Assembly: GCF_000154285.1 (NCBI RefSeq)
Contig: NZ_DS483470.1
Location: 20,801 to 84,800 of the forward strand
From: Amedibacillus dolichus DSM 3991
GTDB lineage: Bacteria > Bacillota_I > Bacilli_A > Erysipelotrichales > Erysipelotrichaceae
Direction of reading: 5' to 3'
DNA length: 64,000 nucleotides
The notes under the pieces were generated by a model. The model saw only the letters and a list, made by a program, of their open reading frames with translations. It was not told where the DNA came from and made no database searches. Shown here piece after piece: positions 41,288-49,579 of the stretch (positions within the stretch are counted from its first letter, which is position 1; the number at the start of each line of letters is the position of its first letter). Made by a program: the position numbers and the translations under genes.

Positions 41288-42186
41288 ATATTTGGGTAGC
41301 AGAAGATGCGGATAGTCAGCGAATTGATAAATATTTGAGTATGGTTGTTGAGGATCTTTCACGCAGTCGCATTGCTTCCTTGATTGAAGAAGGCAGTATT
41401 TTGGTTAACGGTGAAGTAATACGTGCAAAATATAAAGTAAAACCGGCAGACCACATTACCGCAGCATTTGAAGATGAAATGGCATTAGAGGCAGCACCGG
41501 AAAAGATGGAGCTTGATATTCGTTATGAGGATCATGATGTAATTGTTATCAATAAGCCGAAAGGAATCGTTGTGCATCCGGCAAATGGAAACCAAAGCGG
41601 TACATTGGTAAATGGTTTGTTGTATCATTGCAAGGATCTTTCCGGCATTAACGGAGTTTTGCGTCCGGGAATTGTGCATCGTATTGATAAGGATACGACT
41701 GGTCTTTTGATTGTGGCGAAAAATGATAAGGCACATGCTTCCTTGTCCAAACAGCTGCAAAATAAAAGTGTTAATCGCTTATATTATGCACTTGTGCATG
41801 GTGTAATTGAACATGAATTCGGAACGATTGATGCACCGATTGGAAGAGATCCAAAGGATCGTCAAAAAATGGCAGTCATCGCAACCAATTCTAAGCCGGC
41901 ACGCACTCATTTTCGCGTGGTAGAGCGTTTTGCGAAATATACCTTGGTTGAATGTCGTTTGGAAACCGGACGTACACATCAGATTCGTGTGCACATGCAA
42001 TATATCGGACACCCGGTCGTTGGTGATGAAAAGTATAGCTATCGTAAGACAATGAAAACGAATGGACAGCTTTTGCATGCGCATCAGCTAACCTTTCTAC
42101 ACCCGACAACCAACGAAAGAATTACAGTGGAGGCTCCATTACCGAAACAGTTTGCGGATATTTTAGAAGAATTACGAAATGCTTAG
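41275..42186 (+). CDS. RluA/RluD-family 23S rRNA pseudouridine synthase
   Basis: A 303-residue pseudouridine synthase with an N-terminal S4 RNA-binding domain (R-I-D-K-Y-L-S ... V-N-G-E-V-I, residues ~12-60) and the catalytic domain with the aspartate in H-R-I-D-K-D-T-T-G-L. K-T-M-K-T-N-G-Q-L-L-H-A-H-Q-L and R-T-H-Q-I-R-V-H confirm the RluA/RluD branch; the B. subtilis equivalent is YlyB. Site specificity is not deducible. Confidence 0.93.
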   Translation: MREIDIWVAEDADSQRIDKYLSMVVEDLSRSRIASLIEEGSILVNGEVIRAKYKVKPADHITAAFEDEMALEAAPEKMELDIRYEDHDVIVINKPKGIVVHPANGNQSGTLVNGLLYHCKDLSGINGVLRPGIVHRIDKDTTGLLIVAKNDKAHASLSKQLQNKSVNRLYYALVHGVIEHEFGTIDAPIGRDPKDRQKMAVIATNSKPARTHFRVVERFAKYTLVECRLETGRTHQIRVHMQYIGHPVVGDEKYSYRKTMKTNGQLLHAHQLTFLHPTTNERITVEAPLPKQFADILEELRNA

Positions 42187-42201
42187 AAAGCAGGTGCATA
42201 A

Positions 42202-43434
42202 ATGGAATTCAATAAATATGATTTGTTTGCTTATCAGATAATGGAGTATTTGATAAGTGAGCGAAACTATCAAATTGTCAGGGTCATGCAGCATAAAAAT
42301 GATATTTGGCTTATCAATCCCCAAGCAGAGAATTTTCCGGTAGTACGTATTGCATCTAGCCATGAGCAAATGCTTAATGTAGAATATCTACGCAATGTTC
42401 ATGTTGCTTTGTTGGATATGATTCATCGTGAGGGCAGGTTGGTTGTTTTTCAAACCGATCCTCAAGCGGAACCGATTCACAATGAAGAAATTATCGAGGT
42501 GTATTGTGAACCGCACAAAATTAGTAATCCTATGATTTTAACGACTTTTCAGCAGTTGCCGCATATCATACGAGAAAGCAATGATATCAGTGGTGATATT
42601 GTACGTATCATGCGTACGATTGAGGAGGCTCAACAACGAAATTATGAGCGTGCAATGAAAAGATGGAAGGAGCGAATCCGCCCGAAGGCAACCTTGATAG
42701 CACTTGGTATTTTTGTTACCCTAAGTTTTTTTAGCTTACTGATACGATCCTTATGTAGCGATCAAACAGCAGCACTCATATTATCCGGATCTTTTTATAA
42801 AATCAATATTTTAGCAGCGCATGAATATTGGCGATTATTTACGAGTGTCTTTGTATCCGACAGTTTACTAAGTTTGATTTTGCAGGGAATCGCATTTTAT
42901 TACATCGCAAAATCCTGTGAACCGTATTATCAGAAAAAGCACTTTGTAGCAATTATATTGATTTCGATTTTCACAGGCAATCTATTTTTATTAGCCACCG
43001 GAACGAATGCCATTGCTATCGGTCTTGCACCCGCACTTTTCGGATTAAGCGGAGCTTTTCTTATACGTACGATAACTCAACGCTTGTATCGAAGCATTGT
43101 AATCAGTGCACAATGGGTTCGAAATGGAATTTTATTATGTCTGTTATTTGTGCTTCCGTATTCCTCGGCTTTGGCAATGCTTGGAGGATTTGTATGTGGA
43201 ATAATCATGGGGATTTTATTTGTAAAAAAAGAAAGCCTGCGTATGTTGCAGCATCATACGAAAATAGCTGCTGTTTTGATGGTGGGCTGCTTACTGTATC
43301 TTGGCATTTTTCAAAATAATGAAATGCTTGTCGATCAGCAAAGCGAGCAAGAAGTTGTACGGAGTCTGCGGAAAATGCCTTTGCATTTTTATGCAGATTA
43401 TTTAGAAACATGTTATAATGAAGCATATAAGTGA
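42202..43434 (+). CDS. Rhomboid-fold membrane protein lacking catalytic residues
   Basis: A 410-residue protein with a soluble N-terminal domain (1-165) and about seven membrane helices, laid out like the Bacillus rhomboid YqgP/GluP. W-R-L-F-T-S-V-F (210-217) marks the rhomboid loop. The catalytic motif G-x-S-G-A-x-F-G reads G274-L-A-P-A-L-F-G, so the serine position is alanine; the helix that should give H-L-G-G reads A-M326-L-G-G; and the H-x-x-H-L-x-x-N motif after the W-R loop is replaced (S-D-S-L-L-S-L-I-L-Q). The protein is therefore likely a non-proteolytic pseudo-rhomboid. It lies 15 bases after the pseudouridine synthase gene and 10 before dCMP deaminase. Confidence 0.78.
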   Translation: MEFNKYDLFAYQIMEYLISERNYQIVRVMQHKNDIWLINPQAENFPVVRIASSHEQMLNVEYLRNVHVALLDMIHREGRLVVFQTDPQAEPIHNEEIIEVYCEPHKISNPMILTTFQQLPHIIRESNDISGDIVRIMRTIEEAQQRNYERAMKRWKERIRPKATLIALGIFVTLSFFSLLIRSLCSDQTAALILSGSFYKINILAAHEYWRLFTSVFVSDSLLSLILQGIAFYYIAKSCEPYYQKKHFVAIILISIFTGNLFLLATGTNAIAIGLAPALFGLSGAFLIRTITQRLYRSIVISAQWVRNGILLCLLFVLPYSSALAMLGGFVCGIIMGILFVKKESLRMLQHHTKIAAVLMVGCLLYLGIFQNNEMLVDQQSEQEVVRSLRKMPLHFYADYLETCYNEAYK

Positions 43435-43444
43435 GGTAAACAAG

Positions 43445-43930
43445 ATGAAAAGATCAGATGTATTAACATGGGACGAATATTTCATGGGATTGGCACATTT
43501 AAGTGCGAAGCGTTCTAAGGATCCAAATACACAGGTGGGAGCAGCCATTGTAAATGATCAGCATAAGGTTGTAAGCATTGGATATAATGGATTTCCTAAT
43601 GGCTGTCATGATGATGATTTTCCTTGGGAAAGGGAGGGTGATTTTTGTGCGACGAAATATCCGTATGTTGTGCATGCGGAATTGAATGCTATTTTAAATA
43701 GTTCTACCAATTTGCAGGGGTGTAGCATCTATGTTTCGTTGTTTCCATGCAATGAATGTGCAAAAGCAATTATTCAAAGCGGTATTCGTCGTGTCGTTTA
43801 TGAAAGTGATAAATATGCAGATACCGATGGTACGATTGCCAGCAAGCGCATGTTGAAGGCTGCAGGTGTAGAGTTGGTGCAGATTCCTTATACGATTGAT
43901 TTACAGGTCAGTAAGAGGGAAAATAAGTAA
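43445..43930 (+). CDS. Deoxycytidylate deaminase
   Basis: A 161-residue dCMP deaminase (ComEB-like) that converts dCMP to dUMP for dTMP synthesis. The zinc site is complete: H-A-E-L-N-A-I and F-P-C-N-E-C-A-K. S-K-D-P-N-T-Q-V-G-A and G-Y-N-G-F-P are typical. GAGGT precedes ATG 43445, overlapping the end of the rhomboid-like gene, so the two are probably co-transcribed. Confidence 0.93.
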   Translation: MKRSDVLTWDEYFMGLAHLSAKRSKDPNTQVGAAIVNDQHKVVSIGYNGFPNGCHDDDFPWEREGDFCATKYPYVVHAELNAILNSSTNLQGCSIYVSLFPCNECAKAIIQSGIRRVVYESDKYADTDGTIASKRMLKAAGVELVQIPYTIDLQVSKRENK

Positions 43931-43997
43931 AAGCAAGTTGTATATTTGAGGGTGGATATGTTCTTTTAAAGAAAATGTATCGTACAGTTGCTTTTTT
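43929..43997 (+). terminator. Probable terminator after dCMP deaminase gene
   Basis: AAAAGCAA (43929-43936) with nearby TGTA pairs with TACA and TTGCTTTTTT (43988-43997) across a long loop that itself contains a TTCTTT/AAAGAA stem. Confidence 0.5.
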
Positions 43998-44071
43998 GAA
44001 AGAAACAGATTTTTAAAGGAAATCATTATCATTAGTATGAAAAAATAGGTTTTGTTTAGAGGGAGAAATTT

Positions 44072-45523
44072 ATGGAGAAGTTAAAGAAATATGTAACAAG
44101 AAAAAATTTAGCTTATGGAAATTTAGCACTTGGAATCATTGCATTGATTCTTGTATTACTATATTTTACGGCAGTAGGAAATGCATCAAGCTTATCTGAT
44201 ATGCAAGGTGCACTATCTACTGTGCGAAATATGTGTAATTTATTTTATGTAGTTTTTATCCTATTGTTAGGATTGGTAGCTGGTTATGCATTTCGTTTAT
44301 TTCAAATGAAAGATAAGATTTTTGCGAACAGCGTATTATTTGGCTGCGATGTCTTTGCATTAGTGATGGCGTTTATTAGTTTGCCTGCTGTACAAGGAAT
44401 TCATGCATTTACAAAAGGGGATTTGGGAAAGGCTTTGGCATATTCCGGAAGTATGTCAAACAGTGGTACAATATTAGTTTTGATGGTAATAGCTTGTTTG
44501 ATTTCTGCTGGTTTCAGTATCTATGTAGTATTTGTGAAAAAAACAGAAGAAATTGATGTGCAAAATGTAAAAGAAGATTTGGCACAAGGTGTTAAGAATG
44601 CTGGAGAAACGATTTCGAAGGCAGGTGAATCCGCAAGCCAAAATGTATCGAAAATGTCGGATAAGATAAAGGCTTATTATCAAACAGAAAAAGGGAAAAA
44701 GAATGTTTTGCTTATTGGAGCGGGAGCTTTGGTTGTAGTTGCTTTGATTGTTGGGGTAAGTATCTATAATGCGGTTAAACGAACACCTATTGATTTGACT
44801 AAGCAGTGTGAAGTAAGCTTTGAAGGTGTGTCTGGGGAAGGACAGGCGCGTATTTCTTGTGAACCTGATTATGATCATACGAATTCCGATATTGAGATGT
44901 TTGTCAATGATGTAACCTATTCCGTTGAAAAAGATGGAAAATTGAAAAATGGTGATAAGGTTGTCGTGAAGGCACAGTATAGTGAAGCTACAGCAGATAG
45001 TTGTAAACTAAAGGTGGAAAATACAGAAAAAGAGTTTGTTGTAGAAGGCTTAGAGGTTGTATATAAAAAGTTTGCGGAAGTTCCGAAGAAGGTTTCTGGA
45101 CAGTTTGAATCCGAAGCACAAAAAGCATTAGATAAATATTTGAAACAAGAATATACAGATTCTTTCTTTAATGATGATGTTTCTATTGAATCAACAAAAT
45201 TGATTGCTGTCTATTATATGTATAATGACTATGATCGATCTGGTGAGGCGTATTACTTATATCGTGCAAGCTTACTTGAAACAGAAGAAGAATACTCTGA
45301 AAAGTTTGTAGAATATTACTATGTTCCTATTACTGATATCAATACTAGAGAAGATGTAGATTTTAAAAACTTAAGTGCTCGTATGTTGTATATGTATGCT
45401 GATGAACTTTCTGATCAATTGGCAATTGATGAATTCAAAGAGAATTATTCTGGTGTAGAGGTAGTTAAGGAACAGCCAGATGGGAAAATATATAAAGAAG
45501 AAAGAATTGAGAATGCGAACTAA
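44072..45523 (+). CDS. Multi-pass membrane protein with extracellular beta-rich domain, unknown
   Basis: A 483-residue protein that I do not recognise as a whole. Four hydrophobic helices fill residues ~15-155; then comes a cytoplasmic, charged helical linker (~160-208, with A-G-E-T-I-S-K-A-G-E-S-A-S-Q, like YtxH-type repeats), a fifth helix (~212-234) and an extracellular part. That part opens P-I-D-L-T-K and contains V-S-F-E-G-V-S-G-E-G, L-K-N-G-D-K-V-V-V-K and K-E-F-V-V-E-G-L, a pattern seen in the external modules of Bacillota zinc-ribbon membrane proteins. Here a four-helix bundle takes the place of the zinc ribbon. A stand-alone gene ending in a terminator. Confidence 0.6.
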   Translation: MEKLKKYVTRKNLAYGNLALGIIALILVLLYFTAVGNASSLSDMQGALSTVRNMCNLFYVVFILLLGLVAGYAFRLFQMKDKIFANSVLFGCDVFALVMAFISLPAVQGIHAFTKGDLGKALAYSGSMSNSGTILVLMVIACLISAGFSIYVVFVKKTEEIDVQNVKEDLAQGVKNAGETISKAGESASQNVSKMSDKIKAYYQTEKGKKNVLLIGAGALVVVALIVGVSIYNAVKRTPIDLTKQCEVSFEGVSGEGQARISCEPDYDHTNSDIEMFVNDVTYSVEKDGKLKNGDKVVVKAQYSEATADSCKLKVENTEKEFVVEGLEVVYKKFAEVPKKVSGQFESEAQKALDKYLKQEYTDSFFNDDVSIESTKLIAVYYMYNDYDRSGEAYYLYRASLLETEEEYSEKFVEYYYVPITDINTREDVDFKNLSARMLYMYADELSDQLAIDEFKENYSGVEVVKEQPDGKIYKEERIENAN

Positions 45524-45530
45524 GGTTTAT

Positions 45531-45567
45531 AAAAAACGATTGACAAAGTAAATGCCAATCGTTTTTT
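45531..45567. terminator. Bidirectional terminator
   Basis: AAAAAACGATTG pairs with CAATCGTTTTTT, with A and T tracts on both sides. It can serve the membrane protein gene (+) and rnhC (-). Confidence 0.75.
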
Positions 45568-45624
45568 ATAGGTTTTCTTCAATATGTAATGAAGCTATTT
45601 CAGATAAGGAAGTATGCCATAAGC

Positions 45625-46491
45625 TTATTCATCAAGTGCTTTTTTGGTGTTGGCAAAATGAAGTTTTGCGACATTTCTTAGTTCCTCTTTACCAAAGTGA
45701 TTGACAAATTCACGGATATTGGCATCTACTTTGCTTCCGGCACCTTTTAGAAAGTGAAAATCATAATGCTTTTCCATCGCATCAAAGGTTTTTAAAAAGG
45801 CATAACGGGCAATAATAGAAGCACAGGCAACTGCTAAATATTTGTTTTCTGCTTTGGTTTCGAAATGAAGATTACGTACGATTTCTTTTTCCATTTGGAT
45901 ATAGCGGTAATAGGAAGCAGCTTGAACGAATTGATCAACAACACAAAAACTAGGAAGGCTGCCTAATTTATGTTTTAAATGCACGTATGCTTGATTATGC
46001 AGTTTAGCTTTCATTGCTACCATATTGTTGGTTGCATGAATTTGATTGTATTTTGCATTATCTAAAATAAGCAGTGAGTGTGGTAATTGTTTTATCAAGG
46101 TAGGGGCGAGCGTACGAATCGTGGTATCGTCAATGGCTTTGGAATCTTGAATATTGAGCTTTTTTAAATCGGAAACATCTTCTTCCTTAACAAAGGAAGC
46201 GCAAACAACTACCGGACCGAAATAATCACCGGTACCAACTTCATCACTGCCACATTGTGGATAGGAGATATTTGTTGAAACGTTTTTTTGCGGTGCAAGA
46301 AGATCTACATAGGCATCTGCCCCAACTCCTTGAAAAACGATTTTCCCGCTTGTATAGGCAGTAATAACGCAGTCCGGCGTTTTTAATTGATAATAGGCAT
46401 AAGGTGGGGTCTTGCGAACTTGTGCAGTAGAAAGCTTTGCTTTAAAGGCAAACATTTCCTCTTTTGTCATCGTTAGCGTTTTTACAGACAT
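45625..46491 (-). CDS. rnhC: Ribonuclease HIII
   Basis: A 288-residue RNase HIII that removes RNA from RNA-DNA hybrids. The catalytic D-E-V-G is in C-G-S-D-E-V-G-T-G-D-Y-F-G-P, the next acidic residue in I-L-D-N-A-K-Y and the last in V-V-D-Q-F. The extended N-terminal TBP-like domain, with Y-T-S-G-K-I-V-F-Q-G, separates it from RNase HII. It diverges from cvpA, as part of a gene order shared with B. subtilis (rnhC-cvpA-mutS2-uvrC). Confidence 0.95.
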   Translation of the reverse strand: MSVKTLTMTKEEMFAFKAKLSTAQVRKTPPYAYYQLKTPDCVITAYTSGKIVFQGVGADAYVDLLAPQKNVSTNISYPQCGSDEVGTGDYFGPVVVCASFVKEEDVSDLKKLNIQDSKAIDDTTIRTLAPTLIKQLPHSLLILDNAKYNQIHATNNMVAMKAKLHNQAYVHLKHKLGSLPSFCVVDQFVQAASYYRYIQMEKEIVRNLHFETKAENKYLAVACASIIARYAFLKTFDAMEKHYDFHFLKGAGSKVDANIREFVNHFGKEELRNVAKLHFANTKKALDE

Positions 46492-46574
46492 ACTCTTTCC
46501 TCCTCATAAATATAAATTATTTTACCATAGAATAGGAAGAAATGGAGCAATCGCATTCATTTTCAGAAGAAATA

Positions 46575-46583
46575 TGATAAAAT
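46575..46583 (+). promoter_or_regulatory. Putative extended -10 promoter for cvpA-mutS2-uvrC
   Basis: TGATAAAAT lies 31 bases before the cvpA ATG at 46615 and rules out the in-frame ATG at 46582 as start. Confidence 0.45.
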
Positions 46584-46614
46584 GAAAAAGATAACGAAAG
46601 GAAGCGGGCATACT

Positions 46615-47265
46615 ATGGGAATCGTAAATATTATTGTTGTGGCAGTGCTTCTGCTATGTATCATCAAAGGTTATCAAGTCGGCTTTGCCCAAAAGCTATT
46701 AAGTATATGTTCGTTTTTTGTATCCGGAATTTGTGCGTGGATAATATCCGGTATGCTGGATCAGCTTTTGCAGATGGTACCGCATATAGAAAATGAAACA
46801 GTAGATTTATTGTTTTACAATGTATATAATCGACTTGTTATTTTCTTAGTTTTATTTGTGTTATTGATATTCGCATTGATGCTTTTAAGACCGGTGGCAA
46901 GGCTTTTTAATCATATTCCGGTTGTTTCGTTTTGCAATCGTTTTGCCGGTAGCATTTTGGGCTTTGTGCAAGGAATGTTGTTGCTTCTTCTTGCAACTTT
47001 GATCTTAGAACTTCCTTTTTTCGCTGACAAAGCAGCTCTTGTTCAAAACTCATGGCTTAGGCATACAACGGAATTTGCGGATATGTTGTTGTTTTATACA
47101 TGCTATCCAATACAAGAGCTTGCAAAATTAAAGGACGTTTTGGAGCATAAGGAAAGCTTTACACAGGAGGAAGCACAGCGAATAAAGGCTTGGCTGCAGG
47201 AGCAGAATATTGAAAAGGATAAGCTTGAACAGATAATGGATATGTTAAAGGTGGAAACAGTATGA
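46615..47265 (+). CDS. cvpA: CvpA-family membrane protein
   Basis: A 216-residue CvpA/colicin V production-like protein (B. subtilis YshB): four membrane helices, with the pattern I-K-G-Y-Q-V-G-F-A-Q-K and a G-S-I-L-G-F-V-Q-G segment before the last helix, followed by a soluble charged tail. Its exact function is unknown. ATG 46615 follows AAAGGAAG. It overlaps mutS2 by four bases. Confidence 0.82.
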   Translation: MGIVNIIVVAVLLLCIIKGYQVGFAQKLLSICSFFVSGICAWIISGMLDQLLQMVPHIENETVDLLFYNVYNRLVIFLVLFVLLIFALMLLRPVARLFNHIPVVSFCNRFAGSILGFVQGMLLLLLATLILELPFFADKAALVQNSWLRHTTEFADMLLFYTCYPIQELAKLKDVLEHKESFTQEEAQRIKAWLQEQNIEKDKLEQIMDMLKVETV

Positions 47266-49577
47266 AAAAAGAAATGGAAATATTAGAACTGGAACTTGTG
47301 AAAAAACAATTTGAAAAGCATTGTGCTTTTTCCATGGGAATCCAAGAAATTCGACAGGCTTCGCCTCACTATGATCGTTTATGGGTAACAAGAGAGTTGG
47401 CAAGAGTGAAGGAGGCCTATGATTTAGTAGTACGCTATGGGGCTCCTTCTTTTGCGGGAATCAAGGATTTACGATTACAGCTGCAAGATGCTGCTAAAGG
47501 ACGCACACTGGGTGCAATGGATTTACGTTTCATCAGTGATGAAATTCGGGCAGTTGAAAATATACAGGCATATTTTCAAGCAAGCGAGGCATCGGGTCCT
47601 ATGCTGCAAGAACTAGTCGATGCACTAGGCGATGTGCGCAAAGTTGCCGTACGTATTGATGCTTGTGTTTCAATGAACGGTGAAGTTTATGATCATGCCA
47701 GTGCAGCTTTAAAAGCAATTCGTAAAGCGATTTCCGGTTGTTTACAGGATATCAGTCAGGAGGTTACCCGTTTTATTAGCAGAAATCATGCGAAATTGAT
47801 GGATACTGTTACAACGATACGAAACGGAAGAACATGCGTGTTGGTGAAAATCAGTGAGAAAAACAGTATTGATGGCTTTATTCACGGAGAAAGTGCCTCC
47901 GGACAAACCGCTTATATTGAACCACGCTCTTTGATTGTTTTGAACAATCGCTTACAGAGCTTGAAAAGTCAAGAGGAAAGTGAAATCGAAAGGATTTTAC
48001 ATAGCTTAACTTTATTGGTAAAGGAGCATGCTTTTGCATTGTTGGGCAATTTGGATACCTTTGCTTTATTGGATAGTATTTTTGCTAAAGGGCTATGGGC
48101 AAAGGAAATGGACGGCTGTGTAGCAATGATTGTACAGCCGGAGGAATTGCTTATCAAGCAGGCAAGACACCCTTTAATTTCCAAAGAACAGGTAGTGGCA
48201 AATACGTATAAGCTGCAAGCTCCACATCATAGCTTGCTTATCACCGGCTCCAATACCGGAGGGAAAACCGTAACCTTAAAAACCATTGGTCTGTTTGTTG
48301 CTATGACCTTATGCGGTATGCCGATTTCCTGTGAAAGTGCGCATATTCCGATGGTTGATGCCATATTTGTAGATATCGGAGATGCACAATCCATTCAAGA
48401 ATCACTATCTACCTTTTCCAGTCATATATCAAAGCTGGCAAAAATCTGTGATCAGGTAACTGCGAAATCACTTGTTTTATTAGATGAGTTAGGTGGTGGC
48501 ACCGATCCAAAGGAAGGGGAAGCTCTAGCAGTTGCAATTTTAGATGCACTGCGTCAAAGCGGTGCTATGATTATCGCGACAACACACTATTCGGCATTAA
48601 AAAGTTATGCAACGCAGCATGAGGATATCCTATTGTCCAGTGTAGAATTTGATATGGAAGCTATGCGTCCGACATATCGTTATATCGAAGGGATTAGCGG
48701 AAGATCGAATGCTTTGGAAATTGCCAGACGTTATGGCTTGAAGGAATCTATTTTAAGCAATGCCGCAAAGCGAATGGAGGAAGGATTACAGGAGCAAGAT
48801 AAGCTGATGATGAAGCTGGAGGCTTCACGTATGGAGCTTTATGAGCAAAAGGAAAAGCTACATCACCGTTTAGATGATGTGAAAAAGCTGCAAGCGGAAT
48901 TAGCCCATGAAAAAGAGTCCTTTTTACAAGAGAAGCAGCGATTGATCGAAGCGTTGAAGCAAGAACAAAACGAGCTGTTAGCTGCAAAGGAAGAAGAAGC
49001 ACAAAGTATTATCGAGGAACTGAAGCAATTACAAAGTGATGCAAAGCCACATGAGATAATTACATTAAAATCGCAGCTTGCGAAACTTAAGGAAGAAGAG
49101 GAAAATAGCACAACAAGTGAGGAAAGCTTTGCTGTCGGTGATTATGTCTTGTTAAAGAAATATAATTACTATGGAGAAATCATTACCTTACAAAAGGATC
49201 GTGTTTGTGTACTTGCTAATGGAATGCGTATGAATGTAACAACTGCGGATATTACCCATGCGAAGAAAAAGGAACAAAAGAAAGTAAAGAAAAATTATAC
49301 ACCGAAAGGGATCAAAACGATTTCTTTGGAATGCAATGTGATCGGAATGCGTGTAAATGAAGCATTGCCAATCATTGATAAATATTTAGATGATGCTCTT
49401 TTAGCAAAGGCATCAACTGTTCGCTTAGTACATGGAGTTGGAACCGGAGCGTTACGAAAGGCAATTCACAGCTACCTTAAGCAACACCCACGCGTCGAAA
49501 GCTATCGTATGGGAGGACAGGGAGAAGGCGGACTTGGTGCTAGTATCGTAACGCTTAAACAGAAAGGGGCGAAGTAG
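47262..49577 (+). CDS. mutS2: Endonuclease MutS2
   Basis: A 771-residue MutS2 with a central ABC-type ATPase (Walker A G-S-N-T-G-G-K-T, ~330; signature T-F-S-S-H-I; Walker B L-V-L-L-D-E-L-G-G-G-T-D-P) and a C-terminal Smr nuclease domain (V-H-G-V-G-T-G-A-L-R). The usual D-L-R-G of Smr is N-V-I-G here. A long coiled-coil rich in Glu, Gln and Lys covers ~515-605. MutS2 suppresses recombination or rescues collided ribosomes, depending on species. It abuts uvrC. Confidence 0.96.
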   Translation: MKKEMEILELELVKKQFEKHCAFSMGIQEIRQASPHYDRLWVTRELARVKEAYDLVVRYGAPSFAGIKDLRLQLQDAAKGRTLGAMDLRFISDEIRAVENIQAYFQASEASGPMLQELVDALGDVRKVAVRIDACVSMNGEVYDHASAALKAIRKAISGCLQDISQEVTRFISRNHAKLMDTVTTIRNGRTCVLVKISEKNSIDGFIHGESASGQTAYIEPRSLIVLNNRLQSLKSQEESEIERILHSLTLLVKEHAFALLGNLDTFALLDSIFAKGLWAKEMDGCVAMIVQPEELLIKQARHPLISKEQVVANTYKLQAPHHSLLITGSNTGGKTVTLKTIGLFVAMTLCGMPISCESAHIPMVDAIFVDIGDAQSIQESLSTFSSHISKLAKICDQVTAKSLVLLDELGGGTDPKEGEALAVAILDALRQSGAMIIATTHYSALKSYATQHEDILLSSVEFDMEAMRPTYRYIEGISGRSNALEIARRYGLKESILSNAAKRMEEGLQEQDKLMMKLEASRMELYEQKEKLHHRLDDVKKLQAELAHEKESFLQEKQRLIEALKQEQNELLAAKEEEAQSIIEELKQLQSDAKPHEIITLKSQLAKLKEEEENSTTSEESFAVGDYVLLKKYNYYGEIITLQKDRVCVLANGMRMNVTTADITHAKKKEQKKVKKNYTPKGIKTISLECNVIGMRVNEALPIIDKYLDDALLAKASTVRLVHGVGTGALRKAIHSYLKQHPRVESYRMGGQGEGGLGASIVTLKQKGAK

Positions 49578-49579
49578 TT

